DNA of 64,000 bases, from assembly GCA_040768925.1 (NCBI GenBank), contig JAXGLZ010000001.1, positions 310,001 through 374,000 of the forward strand. Direction: 5' to 3'. The DNA is from CALNBC01 sp040768925 (GTDB lineage Bacteria; Bacillota; Clostridia; Christensenellales; CALWSW01). Positions 34,307 through 42,878 of the stretch are shown one piece after another (the first letter of the stretch is position 1; each line of letters opens with the position of its first letter). The translations under genes were made by a program, and so were the position numbers. The notes beneath the pieces were generated by a model. The model was not told the DNA's origin, did no database searches, and saw only the letters and a list, made by a program, of their open reading frames with translations.

Positions 34307-35023
34307 ATGGCTCAGATTCCCACCCCGCATATCGGCTGTGACGACCCGGCGCTCATCGCGCCCACCGTGCTGATGCCGGGGGATCCGCTCCGGGCGAAGT
34401 TCATCGCCGAAAACTACCTGAAGGACCCGGTCTGCTTCAACGAAACCCGCGGCATGCTGGGCTTTACCGGCACCTATGCGGGAAAGCGGGTTTCCGTCAT
34501 GGGCAGCGGCATGGGAATGCCCTCGGCGATGATCTATTACAACGAGCTTTTTGATTTTTTCGGCGTTTCCTGCATCATCCGCGTGGGCACCGCCGGGGCG
34601 ATCCGGGCGGACGTGAAGGTTCGGGACGTGGTCATCGCCATGGCGGCCTGCACCACCAGCGGCGTCAACCGCACGCGCTTTTTCGGCTATGATTACGCAC
34701 CTGCGGCGGATTTTTCGCTGGTGCGCAAAGCCGCGCAGATCGCGGAGGAAACGGGCGTTTCCTTCCACGTCGGCAGCATCCTTTCGTCGGACGAGTTCTA
34801 CGGCCACGACGAAGGCCTGACCCGGCGCTTCGCCGAATACGGCGTGCTGGCCGTCGAGATGGAAACCGCCGGGCTTTATACCCTGGCCGCAAAATACCAT
34901 AAACGTGCCCTTGCCATCTGCACCATCAGCGACAGCCTGGTCACCGGCGAGGAAACCACGGCCGCCGAACGGCAGCAGTCCTTCCGCAGCATGATGGAGC
35001 TCGCGCTCAAAACGGCGCCGTAA
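34307..35023 (+). CDS. deoD: Purine-nucleoside phosphorylase, DeoD type
   Basis: 238 aa. It splits purine (deoxy)ribonucleosides with phosphate into base and (deoxy)ribose-1-phosphate. Signatures are the N-terminal PTPHI, the phosphate loop LMPGDPLRAKFIAENYL, GSGMGMPSAMIYYNELF and VEMETAGLYTLAAKY (nucleoside site). Length and motifs match the hexameric bacterial enzyme. Its product could feed a deoxyribose pathway such as the deoC locus at 46.5 kb. Confidence 0.96.
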   Translation: MAQIPTPHIGCDDPALIAPTVLMPGDPLRAKFIAENYLKDPVCFNETRGMLGFTGTYAGKRVSVMGSGMGMPSAMIYYNELFDFFGVSCIIRVGTAGAIRADVKVRDVVIAMAACTTSGVNRTRFFGYDYAPAADFSLVRKAAQIAEETGVSFHVGSILSSDEFYGHDEGLTRRFAEYGVLAVEMETAGLYTLAAKYHKRALAICTISDSLVTGEETTAAERQQSFRSMMELALKTAP

Positions 35024-35039
35024 GCGCGCGCCGCAGGGG

Positions 35040-35265
35040 TTTTAGGTCGCGAACAAGGCCGTCGGCGCAGCCGGCATCAATCCTCGATGAAATGCCGGCA
35101 TCAATCCTTGATAAAGTCGAAATCTATGATTTCGACGCGCTGGCGCGCGGGGAAATTCCGTCCGCGCGCGTCCGAAACAGGGCGCCCTGTCGTCAGTTTT
35201 GATCAAGGCCCAGGGGCTCGGCCCCGAAAACCCCGGGTGGGGGGCGCCTGCCAATCGTCCGTGCG
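35040..35265 (+). repeat. Family A repeat, copy A4
   Basis: After the deoD stop: GTCGGCGCAGCCGGC, then twin ATGCCGGCATCAATCC-like segments, GTCGAAATC-TATG-ATTTCGAC, GTCGTCAGTTTTGATCAAGG, then the GGGGCTCGGCCCC and AACCCCGGGTGGGG hairpins. The same order as A2. Confidence 0.75.
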
Positions 35266-35310
35266 CCGCCATCCGGCCTGTTTCGCCGGCGTGATTTTGA
35301 AGGAGGAGCA

Positions 35311-35613
35311 ATGCCTTTCAATCTCGATTTTGAAGAATCGGTCCTGGCAGTCGCGAAAAAGCTCAGGACCTTTGCAAAAAGCGAGAGCGACGACGCCTTG
35401 CGTGAATTCGCGAGGACAGCCATCCAGCTGGACCTTGAATTCATGGAACGCTCCGGCGTCTCCAACGGGGAACCCTACGACGAGGACGCCGCCTTTTCCC
35501 ACATCAAATCCGGGCTGGAAAAGAAGAACCCGCGCCTGGCCTGGCTGGCCGAGGATTTTTCCGAAGCCTGGGAGGAATATTTGGACTGCGCGGGCTACAT
35601 CGAATGGGAGTAA
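35311..35613 (+). CDS. Hypothetical small acidic protein
   Basis: 100 aa. The ATG follows TGAAGGAGGAGCA, a strong ribosome site, which supports translation. Glu/Asp/Ala-rich and probably helical; it ends in a conspicuous aromatic/acidic stretch (WEEYLDCAGYIEWE). No family is recognised. It stands alone between repeat A4 and the GNAT terminator. Confidence 0.6.
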   Translation: MPFNLDFEESVLAVAKKLRTFAKSESDDALREFARTAIQLDLEFMERSGVSNGEPYDEDAAFSHIKSGLEKKNPRLAWLAEDFSEAWEEYLDCAGYIEWE

Positions 35614-35684
35614 CCAAGCCCGAAACCGAGCCCTCCGCACGGCGCCGCGCATGGCCCGTGTGTTTTTGTTTTTTGGGGAAAACG

Positions 35685-35707
35685 AAAAAAGCCCCTGTTT
35701 TAGGGGC
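35685..35707 (-). terminator. Terminator of the GNAT gene
   Basis: On the - strand: GCCCC-TAAAACA-GGGGC followed by six T, 30 bp beyond the acetyltransferase stop. Confidence 0.9.
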
Positions 35708-35736
35708 GGAATCGGCAAACGGGAATTTACACAGTA

Positions 35737-36195
35737 TCATTTGCTAAAATAGTACATTAGGTTCAGACAATCCGGCGCATCATTGTCAATGTATCCGGTG
35801 TCAGCAAAGCCTGCTTTCTGATAAATATGAAGTGCGGAACAATCTTTTTTGTTCACACACACTTCAATGCAATCATATTTTCTTTCGTCGCGCAATGCGG
35901 CAATGATAAGCCGGAGTGCTTCTGTGCCATAACCCTTATTCTGAAAACGCTGATCGATCATAAACTGCTGCAAATCATAGCATACAGGTTCTTCGTTGAG
36001 GTCCCGCACCAAAGCGACACCTACTATTTCGCTGTCGTTGGCAATAGCGAACACACGGGCATTACAATCGCGGTACACATAGCCTCTTGCAATGATACCA
36101 ATCGGTCTGTCAAGAAAAGATTGCTGTTCCTCACTTACAGATAAACGTGCAACTTCAATCCAGTTTTCTTCGTGGATATCTTCAAGTCGAATCAT
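35737..36195 (-). CDS. GNAT-family N-acetyltransferase
   Basis: 152 aa, ATG at 36195 behind AAAGGAAC. The acetyl-CoA site QRFQNKGYGTEALRL (Q/RxxGxG/A) is at about residues 88-102. The substrate is unknown; the Asp/Glu-rich N-terminus and AREIVGVALVR-like strand suggest a small-molecule acetyltransferase. Codon use and base composition are clearly AT-richer than its neighbours, and hairpins bound the gene on both sides, so recent transfer is likely. Confidence 0.85.
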   Translation of the reverse strand: MIRLEDIHEENWIEVARLSVSEEQQSFLDRPIGIIARGYVYRDCNARVFAIANDSEIVGVALVRDLNEEPVCYDLQQFMIDQRFQNKGYGTEALRLIIAALRDERKYDCIEVCVNKKDCSALHIYQKAGFADTGYIDNDAPDCLNLMYYFSK

Positions 36196-36268
36196 ATCAA
36201 AGTTCCTTTCAAACTCCCGTCCGTACTCAATATCCCGCACCACCTCTCTTTCCAAAGAATAACAAATC

Positions 36269-36310
36269 AAAAGGTGCGCCGCAATAACTCTCTGTCACTG
36301 CGCGCCTTTT
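36269..36310 (-). terminator. Hairpin between the his operon and the GNAT gene
   Basis: AAAAGGTGCGC (36269-36279) pairs with GCGCGCCTTTT (36300-36310) with one G-T pair; T or A runs lie on both sides. It lies 37-78 bp beyond the hisIE stop on the - strand and may terminate the his transcript. Confidence 0.5.
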
Positions 36311-36346
36311 CGGGGCTTTTTGCTTATGGCAAAGGCTCCCTTTGCC

Positions 36347-36985
36347 TTACTTCATCGTCTCCTGCTTGGTCTTTTTGTCCACCACGTGGCGGGAGGAAAG
36401 TTCGGCCATCACCCGCGAAACCGGGATGCCCATTTCCTCCATCAGCACCAGGGCGTGGTAGCAAAGGTCGGCCAGCTCGTAGATTGTTTCCTCCGGCGAA
36501 TCCTTCATGGCGGCGACGATCACCTCCGCGCTTTCCTCGCCCACCTTTTTCAGGATTTTTTCCCGCCCTTTGTCAAAAAGGTAGTTGGTGTAGCTGCCTT
36601 CCTTCGGCTGCTCCCTGCGGTTTTTGATCAGGCCGGCCAGGGAAGAAAGGGTGAAGCGTTCCCCCTCCCCCGCCAGGCGGTCGAAAAAGCAGCTTTGCGC
36701 CCCCGTGTGGCAGGCGGGGCCTGCCGGCTCCACCTCGACCAGCAGGGCGTCGCCGTCGCAATCCGCGCGGATGCGCACCACCTTCTGCACGTTGCCGCTT
36801 TGCTCCCCCTTGCGCCACAGGCAGTTCCGCGAGCGGGAAAAAAAGCAGGTTCTCCCCTCGTTCAGGGTGATGTTGAGGCTTTCCTGGTTCATATAGGCCA
36901 GGGTGAGCACGCAGCCTGTGCTCGCATCCTGCACGATGGCGGGGATCAGCCCCTTGTCGTCGAATTTCAGTTTTTCAATCTTCAT
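36347..36985 (-). CDS. hisI: Phosphoribosyl-AMP cyclohydrolase / phosphoribosyl-ATP pyrophosphatase (HisIE fusion)
   Basis: 212 aa bifunctional enzyme for steps 2 and 3 of histidine synthesis. The N-terminal HisI domain (about 1-110) has MNQESLN, SRSRNCLWRKGE and DCDGDALLVEVEPAGPACHTG with the zinc cysteines. The C-terminal HisE domain (about 118-205) has KKVGEESAEVIVAA and YELADLCYHALVLM. It is last in the operon and overlaps hisF by 4 bp. Confidence 0.97.
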   Translation of the reverse strand: MKIEKLKFDDKGLIPAIVQDASTGCVLTLAYMNQESLNITLNEGRTCFFSRSRNCLWRKGEQSGNVQKVVRIRADCDGDALLVEVEPAGPACHTGAQSCFFDRLAGEGERFTLSSLAGLIKNRREQPKEGSYTNYLFDKGREKILKKVGEESAEVIVAAMKDSPEETIYELADLCYHALVLMEEMGIPVSRVMAELSSRHVVDKKTKQETMK

Positions 36986-37740
36986 AGCCGCACGGGTATC
37001 CCTTCGCCTTTGAGGTATTCTTTCAGGTCTTTGATGGCCAGCTCTTTTCTGTGGAAGATGGACGCCGCAAGCCCCGCGTCCACCCCGGGAACGGCCTTGA
37101 ACAGTTCGGAAAAATGCTCCTTCTTCCCCGCGCCGCCGCTGGCGATCACCGGGATGCGCACAACGGCGCAGATGGCTTCGAGCATCTCAAGGTCGAAGCC
37201 CTGCTTGACGCCGTCGGTGTCGATGCTGTTCAGCACCAGCTCGCCGGCGCCGTTTTGCTCGCCCAGCTTCGCCCATTTTATGGCGTCCAGCCCGGTATTG
37301 TCCCTTCCGCCCCGGGCAAAAACGGTGAATTTGCCGTCCACCCGCTTGACGTCCATCGAAAGCACCACGCACTGGTCGCCGTATTTTTTCGCCGCCCGCA
37401 GGATCAGGGACGGGTCTTTGATCGCCCCGGTGTTGACGCTCACCTTGTCCGCGCCGCATTTGAGCACGCGGTCGAAATCCGAAACGTCGCTGATGCTGCC
37501 CCCCACGGTCAGGGGGATGAAGATCTCCTTCGCGACGTTCATCAGCACGTCGGTAAAAAGCGACCGCCCTTCCGCGCTGGCGGTAATGTCGTAAAAAACC
37601 AGCTCGTCCGCGCCGCTTTCGTTGTAAAACGCGGCCAGGGCAACGGGATCGTCCACGTCCTTCAGGCCCTCAAAATTCGTGCCCTTGACGACCCGGCCGT
37701 TTTTGATGTCCAAACACGGAATAATGCGTTTCGTCAGCAT
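36982..37740 (-). CDS. hisF: Imidazole glycerol phosphate synthase, cyclase subunit
   Basis: 252 aa (beta/alpha)8 barrel. With HisH it makes IGP and AICAR. It has the N-terminal RIIPCLDIKNGRVVKG with catalytic Asp11, phosphate loops GGSIS and ASGGAGKKEHF, and Asp130 in the VLSMDVKR strand. It overlaps hisIE downstream and hisA upstream by a few bases. Confidence 0.98.
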   Translation of the reverse strand: MLTKRIIPCLDIKNGRVVKGTNFEGLKDVDDPVALAAFYNESGADELVFYDITASAEGRSLFTDVLMNVAKEIFIPLTVGGSISDVSDFDRVLKCGADKVSVNTGAIKDPSLILRAAKKYGDQCVVLSMDVKRVDGKFTVFARGGRDNTGLDAIKWAKLGEQNGAGELVLNSIDTDGVKQGFDLEMLEAICAVVRIPVIASGGAGKKEHFSELFKAVPGVDAGLAASIFHRKELAIKDLKEYLKGEGIPVRL

Positions 37741-38480
37741 GGATTCCTCCTTGTTTCGGGTTTTTTGCCCGCGGCGATGGCCAGAATTCGGGCCAGGTCC
37801 AGCCTGCCCTCATAAAGGGCTTTGCCGATGATCGCGCCGTGCACGCCGATTTCGCACAGGGCCTTCACGTCCTCCTCGGAGGAGATCCCGCCGCTGGCGA
37901 TGACGTTCAGCCCCCCGATCTTGCTCAGCCGCTCGTAGGCGGGCAGGTTGGTTCCGCCCAGGCCGCCGTCCTTCTCGATATCCGTATAGATCACGGTGCG
38001 AACGCCCAGGTCCCGAAGCTGCTCGCAGAAGGCGAAAGCGTCCACCTCCGTATCCTCCAGCCAGCCGGAAAGGGCGGCTTTGCCCCGCCTTGCGTCCACG
38101 CCCACGGCGACTTTTTCGCCGAAGGCAGCAAGGGCTGCTTTGAGGAATTCCGGGTCCTTGACCGCCGCGGTGCCCAAGATGACGCGGTCGGCCCCGGCGG
38201 CAAGATACCGTTTCAGCCGTTCCATGCTGCGGATGCCGCCGCCGATCTGCACGAAAAGGCCGGTTTCCCCGGCGATGCGCTCCACCACTTCGGCGTTTTT
38301 CGAAACGCCGGCCTTCGCGCCGTCCAGGTCCACCACGTGCAGGTTCGCGGCCCCAAGAGCCGCAAAGCTTTTCGCCACCTGGGGCGGGTCGTCGTCATAC
38401 ACTTTTTTTTGGTCGTAATCCCCCTGAAAAAGGCGCACGACGCAGCCTTTTGAAAGGTCGATGGCGGGAAAAATCAGCAT
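37734..38480 (-). CDS. hisA: ProFAR isomerase
   Basis: 248 aa barrel paralogous to HisF. It opens the ribose ring of ProFAR by an Amadori rearrangement. MLIFPAIDLSKGCVVRL carries catalytic Asp8; IYTDIEKDGGLGGTN holds the second catalytic Asp; QIGGGIRS and IASGGISSEEDV are phosphate loops. The ATG at 38480 lies inside the 3' end of hisH. Confidence 0.98.
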   Translation of the reverse strand: MLIFPAIDLSKGCVVRLFQGDYDQKKVYDDDPPQVAKSFAALGAANLHVVDLDGAKAGVSKNAEVVERIAGETGLFVQIGGGIRSMERLKRYLAAGADRVILGTAAVKDPEFLKAALAAFGEKVAVGVDARRGKAALSGWLEDTEVDAFAFCEQLRDLGVRTVIYTDIEKDGGLGGTNLPAYERLSKIGGLNVIASGGISSEEDVKALCEIGVHGAIIGKALYEGRLDLARILAIAAGKKPETRRNPC

Positions 38481-39088
38481 GGCAGTTCTCCAAACGCTTT
38501 TAGGATCGAAAGCCCGGCTGGGCCGCTTTTTTCCGGGTGGAACTGGGCGCCCCATGCCGCGCCTTTTCGCACCAGCGCGGGCACGGAAACCGCGTATTCC
38601 GCGTCCGCGAGCAGCGATTCTGCGCAGTCCTTCGCATAAAAGGAATGCACGAAATACATGTGGTCCCCCGGCTTCAGGTAGTTCAAAACCGGGTCGTCTT
38701 TCACGATCCGCAGGCTGTTCCAGCCCATGTGGGGGACCTTCAGTCCCTTTGGGATGTCCGCTTCCAGCGGGCAGACCGTTCCGGGGATCAGCCCCAGGCC
38801 TTCGTGCTCCCCGTATTCATAGCTTTTTTCAAACAGCAGCTGCATCCCCAGGCAGATGCCCAGCATGGGCTTGCCCGCGGCCGCCTGTTCCTGCAAAAAG
38901 GTGAACAATCCGGCGTCCTTCAGCTTTTGCGCGGCGTCCCCAAAAGCCCCGACGCCGGGCAGGATCAGCTTTTCGGCCTTTTTGAGCGCGGTTTCCTCCC
39001 CGGTGACCGCGCTTTCGATGCCGAGATGGTTCAAGGACGCGCGCAGGGAAAAAAGATTCCCCACGCCGTAATCCACGATCGCGATCAT
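38474..39088 (-). CDS. hisH: Imidazole glycerol phosphate synthase, glutaminase subunit
   Basis: 204 aa class I glutamine amidotransferase supplying ammonia to HisF. The nucleophile lies in LGICLGMQLLF; the His/Glu pair is in FHPEKSG near the C-terminus. The ATG at 39088 shares bases with the hisB TGA; an in-frame TTG one codon upstream is less likely. Confidence 0.97.
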   Translation of the reverse strand: MIAIVDYGVGNLFSLRASLNHLGIESAVTGEETALKKAEKLILPGVGAFGDAAQKLKDAGLFTFLQEQAAAGKPMLGICLGMQLLFEKSYEYGEHEGLGLIPGTVCPLEADIPKGLKVPHMGWNSLRIVKDDPVLNYLKPGDHMYFVHSFYAKDCAESLLADAEYAVSVPALVRKGAAWGAQFHPEKSGPAGLSILKAFGELPC

Positions 39089-39675
39089 CAAAGCGCCCCC
39101 TTGGAGGACGGGATCTCCCCCGCGATGGCGGGATCAAGGGTCACGGCCTTTCGCAGCGCCCGGCCCAGGGCCTTGAAAACGCCCTCGATGATGTGGTGGG
39201 AATTGGTTCCCCGGTGCTGGACGATGTGCAGGTTCAGCCCCATGCCCCGGCAGAGGGCGGCCATGAATTCGTCCACCAGTTCCGTGTCGAAATCCCCGAC
39301 CTTCTGGGTCGGGATCGCAAGGTTCCCATGGTAGCCCGCCCGGCCGGAAATATCCAGATACACGGATAGGAGCGCCTCGTCCATGGGCAGGGTCATCTCG
39401 CCGTAGCGGGTGATGCCCCGCTTGTCCCCCAAAGCCTGGGCAAAGGCCGTGCCCAGCACGATGCCCAAGTCCTCAACCAGGTGGTGGTAGTCCACCTCGA
39501 TATCGCCCTTGGCGTTCACGGCGATGCCGAAGCGGCCGTGGTGGCAAAAGAGTGTTAGCATATGGTCCAAAAAGCCGCAGCCCGTTTCGATTCTAGTTTC
39601 CACGCCGCCGTCGATCGCCAGTTTTAAGGCGATCCGGGTTTCGGTGGTGGTTCTTTTGATTTCCGCCGTTCTCAT
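39088..39675 (-). CDS. hisB: Imidazoleglycerol-phosphate dehydratase
   Basis: 195 aa monofunctional form, without the HisB-N phosphatase. Metal ligands are visible in GCGFLDHMLTLFCHHGRF, DYHHLVEDLGIVLG and GTNSHHIIEGVFKALGRAL. It overlaps hisC by 4 bp. The separate histidinol-phosphatase gene needed for step 8 is not obvious in the operon. Confidence 0.98.
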   Translation of the reverse strand: MRTAEIKRTTTETRIALKLAIDGGVETRIETGCGFLDHMLTLFCHHGRFGIAVNAKGDIEVDYHHLVEDLGIVLGTAFAQALGDKRGITRYGEMTLPMDEALLSVYLDISGRAGYHGNLAIPTQKVGDFDTELVDEFMAALCRGMGLNLHIVQHRGTNSHHIIEGVFKALGRALRKAVTLDPAIAGEIPSSKGAL

Positions 39676-40736
39676 GGCTGTGCCCTTTCCGCCGCCGCCG
39701 CGGCCGCAAAATAGTCTTCCATCTGTTCCGGCGTGCCGATGGTGATGCGCACGAACGCCCGGATCCTGTCCTTGTTGAACCAGCGCACCAGCACCCCGTT
39801 TTCCTTCAGGGCGAGGTAAAGGTCCTTGCCGGTCATCCTCGGGTGCCTGGCGAACACGAAGTTCGCGCAGGAGGGAAGCACGTCGTACCCCTGTTCCTTC
39901 AGGCGGTTTGCGAAATCCTCCCGGGTGTGGATGATGCTTTGGGTGCGGGCTTCGAAATAGCTTTTGTCCAGCACCGAGGCCGCGCCGGCCAGGATCGCCA
40001 GGCGGTCCACGTTGTATGGATTAAAGGAGAACTTCATCATGTTCAGCTCGGCGATGATTTCCGGCGTGGAGATCGCGTACCCCACCCGCAGCCCCGCCAA
40101 AGAGCGGGATTTGGAGAAGGTGCGCACCACCAGGATGTTGTCGTACTCGCCGATCAGGCTCAGGGCGCTTTCGCCGCCAAAGTCCACATAGGCTTCGTCC
40201 ACCACCAGCAGATCGCCGGGGTTGTACGCCGCGATCCGTGCGATCTGCGCTTTGGAGAGCGCCATGCCCGTGGGCGCGTTGGGATTGGCGAGGAAGATCG
40301 TGCCCCCGGCCTTGTAATAGTCCGCAGGGCCTATGGAAAAATCCTCCCTAAGCGGGATCTCGCGGTACTCTGCGCCGAACAAACGGGCAAAAACGGGGTA
40401 AAACCCGTAGGAAATATCCGGAAAGACCGCTTGCTTGCCCATGCAATAGGCCATGAAAGCAAAGGCCAGCAGCTCGTCCGACCCGTTTCCCGTGATCACC
40501 TGATTATCCGCAACCCCGTGGGTCAGGGCGATCGCCTGGTTCAGCGCGGCGCAGTTGGGGTCACAATACAGGTTCAGCCTGCCCGCTTCGGCGGCGCTGA
40601 TCGCCGCGATCACCCCGGGCGAGGGCGGATAGGGGTTTTCGTTGGTGTTCAGCTTGGTGTATTTTCGGTTCTGGGGCTGTTCCCCGGGAACATAGGGGTC
40701 CATCCCCGCATGGATTTTGGAAAGGAACCTCGTCAT
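39672..40736 (-). CDS. hisC: Histidinol-phosphate aminotransferase
   Basis: 354 aa, PLP fold type I. KLNTNENPYPPSP, ITGNGSDELL, NPNAPTG and the PLP-lysine segment FSKSRSLAGLRVGY are visible. It transaminates imidazole acetol phosphate. Start ATG at 40736 overlaps the hisD stop. Confidence 0.97.
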   Translation of the reverse strand: MTRFLSKIHAGMDPYVPGEQPQNRKYTKLNTNENPYPPSPGVIAAISAAEAGRLNLYCDPNCAALNQAIALTHGVADNQVITGNGSDELLAFAFMAYCMGKQAVFPDISYGFYPVFARLFGAEYREIPLREDFSIGPADYYKAGGTIFLANPNAPTGMALSKAQIARIAAYNPGDLLVVDEAYVDFGGESALSLIGEYDNILVVRTFSKSRSLAGLRVGYAISTPEIIAELNMMKFSFNPYNVDRLAILAGAASVLDKSYFEARTQSIIHTREDFANRLKEQGYDVLPSCANFVFARHPRMTGKDLYLALKENGVLVRWFNKDRIRAFVRITIGTPEQMEDYFAAAAAAERAQP

Positions 40737-42019
40737 GCGTCCTCCTTGGCAAAGCGGCAGGTGATGCTCCTTGCGTGGGCCGAAAGCCCCTCCCGCTCGG
40801 CGAAATCCGCCACGCGATCGGCGGCGCCGCCCAAAGCTTCCTTTGTGTAGTAAATAAAGGAGGATTTCTTGACAAAATCGTCCACCGAAAGGGGGGAGCT
40901 GAACTTCGCCGTTCCCCCCGTGGGCAGAACGTGGTTCGGCCCGGCGAAATAATCGCCCAGGGCTTCCGGCGTGTTTTTGCCCAGGAAGATGCTGCCCGCG
41001 TTTTTGATCAGGCCCAGCAGGCCAAAGGGTTCGTCCACAAAAAGCTCCAGGTGCTCCGGCGCGATGCGGTTTGCGGTCTGGGCGGCCTCTGCAAGGCTTT
41101 TTGCGAGTATGATCCTGCCGTTGTTGTCGATCGACCGGCGGCAGATCTCTGCCCTGGGTAAAAGGGGGATCTGGCGCTCCAGCTCTTTCGAAACTTCCTC
41201 CGCCAGGGCTTTGCTGGTGGTGACCAGCACGGCGGAAGCGTCCGTATCGTGCTCGGCCTGGCTGAGCATGTCCGCCGCGACGTGGCGGGCGTTCGCCGTT
41301 TCGTCCGCGATGATCAGGATCTCGCTGGGTCCGGCGATCATGTCGATATCCACCAGGCCGAACACCCGGCGCTTTGCCGTGGCCACGTATTTGTTCCCCG
41401 GGCCGACGATTTTTTGCACCTTGGGAACGGTCTTTGTGCCATAGGCCAGCGCGGCGACGGCCTGGGCCCCGCCGATCTTGAACACCCGGTCCACCCCCGC
41501 GAGGCGCGCCGCGGCCAGGATGACGGCGGGAACCGTTCCGTCCGGCCCGGGCGGGGTGACCATCACGATTTCCTCCACCCCCGCGAGCTTTGCGGGAACG
41601 GCGTTCATCAGCACGCTGCTGGGGTAGGCCGCCGTTCCGCCGGGAACGTAGATCCCCACCTTCGCGATGGGGGTATACCTCTGGCCGAGGATCGCGCCTT
41701 CCTTTTCGGTCAGCACGAAATTTTCGTGCAGCTGGTGTTTGTGGAATTCCGCGATGTTTTCCTTCGCCTGGCGCAGGGTTTCCGCAAAATAGGGATCGAT
41801 CTGCGCCTGGGCCTCGTCGAATTCCTGTTTTGTAACCTCAAGGGCGGAAAGGGTCACGCCGTCGAACCGCTTGGTGTATTCGGCCAGCGCGGCATCCCCC
41901 CTTTTGCGGACGTCCTCGATGATCGCCGCGACGGTTTCCTCGGCGGTGTCGTCGTACTCGAACCCGCGGGAGAGGATGTCCCCCTCCGCCAGTTCGTCAA
42001 GCCTGCTGATCCTGATCAT
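40733..42019 (-). CDS. hisD: Histidinol dehydrogenase
   Basis: 428 aa, zinc- and NAD-dependent, final two oxidations to histidine. YVPGGTAAYPSSVLM, VDMIAGPSEILIIAD-like segment, SQAEHDTDASAVLV and APEHLEL are family signatures. The ATG at 42019 has GGGAGG upstream. The gap to hisG holds repeat A5, so hisD onward may be partly uncoupled from hisZG. Confidence 0.98.
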   Translation of the reverse strand: MIRISRLDELAEGDILSRGFEYDDTAEETVAAIIEDVRKRGDAALAEYTKRFDGVTLSALEVTKQEFDEAQAQIDPYFAETLRQAKENIAEFHKHQLHENFVLTEKEGAILGQRYTPIAKVGIYVPGGTAAYPSSVLMNAVPAKLAGVEEIVMVTPPGPDGTVPAVILAAARLAGVDRVFKIGGAQAVAALAYGTKTVPKVQKIVGPGNKYVATAKRRVFGLVDIDMIAGPSEILIIADETANARHVAADMLSQAEHDTDASAVLVTTSKALAEEVSKELERQIPLLPRAEICRRSIDNNGRIILAKSLAEAAQTANRIAPEHLELFVDEPFGLLGLIKNAGSIFLGKNTPEALGDYFAGPNHVLPTGGTAKFSSPLSVDDFVKKSSFIYYTKEALGGAADRVADFAEREGLSAHARSITCRFAKEDA

Positions 42020-42049
42020 TTCGCTTCGCCTCCCTTATTTCCCAGCTTG

Positions 42050-42245
42050 TTCACAAGCTTTCAGATGATCTTAAAACCCCGACCTCGGGGTTTCAGGGGC
42101 CGCGGCCCCTGAGCTTCAATCTAAACCGGCGGCGCGGATTTCATCAAGGAATGCTGCCGGCTGCGCCGACGGCCCCGGTGCCGGTTCTGCCGTACCCGTT
42201 CGGGCATGAATGCCCGGAGTTTCCTCGCCTTTAACCCCCGCCGGC
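42050..42245 (-). repeat. Family A repeat, copy A5, inside the his operon
   Basis: On the - strand: a GCCGGCAGCATTCCTTGATGAAATCC stretch, TTTAGATTGAAGCTCAGGGG, the CCGCGG-centred GGGGC/GCCCC hairpin, and AAACCCCGAGGTCGGGGTTTT. It directly follows the hisG stop and runs to about 30 bp before hisD. The final hairpin resembles a terminator in operon orientation. Confidence 0.8.
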
Positions 42246-42878
42246 AAAGCTTTGCGGGGCTTTTCCGGCGCCCTGAAGCTTGCCCACAAGCGTTGTGATC
42301 TCGTTTTGCTTAAAACGGTAACTCGTCCTGTTTGCGATCAATCGGGCGGATACTTCCTTAATTACCTTAATTATGGAAAGATGATTCTCTTTTAACGTGC
42401 CGCCGGTTTCAACAATGTCCACGATCACGTCGGACAATCCCAAAATGGGCGCAAGCTCGATGCTGCCGTGCAGCAGGATCAGCTCGATCTCGCGGTTCTG
42501 CTTTTTGTAGTAATCCCGGGCGATGTTCGGGTATTTCGTCGCCACGCGCAAAGGCGCGGAGGGTTCGTCCGAAAAGCCGTTCTTCGCGGCCACGGCGACG
42601 CGGCATCTGCCGATGCCAAGATCAAGGAGCTCGTAAACCGCGGGGTTTTGCTCGATCAGCACGTCGCTGCCGGCAACGCCGACATCCGCCGTCCCCCGCT
42701 CCACATAGGTCGCGACGTCCGACGGCTTGACGAGGAAATAGCGGATGCCCGCCTCCGCGTTTTCGTAAACCAGCCGCCGGTCCGTTTCGGGCATGCCTTC
42801 GGCGGAATACCCCGCCGCGGCGAAGAGCTGATAAACGTTTTTGCCCAATCTGCCTTTGGGAAGGGCGATGTTAAGCAT
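42231..42878 (-). CDS. hisG: ATP phosphoribosyltransferase, short (HisZ-dependent) form
   Basis: 215 aa catalytic subunit of the first histidine step. It lacks the C-terminal ACT-like regulatory domain of long HisG and so needs HisZ. NIALPKGRL, the TADVGVAGSDVL segment and IVDIVETGGTLKENHL (PRPP loop) are clear. The last residues (Gly/Ala-rich) run into repeat A5, so the natural C-terminus may have been altered by the repeat. It overlaps hisZ by 8 bp. Confidence 0.97.
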   Translation of the reverse strand: MLNIALPKGRLGKNVYQLFAAAGYSAEGMPETDRRLVYENAEAGIRYFLVKPSDVATYVERGTADVGVAGSDVLIEQNPAVYELLDLGIGRCRVAVAAKNGFSDEPSAPLRVATKYPNIARDYYKKQNREIELILLHGSIELAPILGLSDVIVDIVETGGTLKENHLSIIKVIKEVSARLIANRTSYRFKQNEITTLVGKLQGAGKAPQSFAGGG

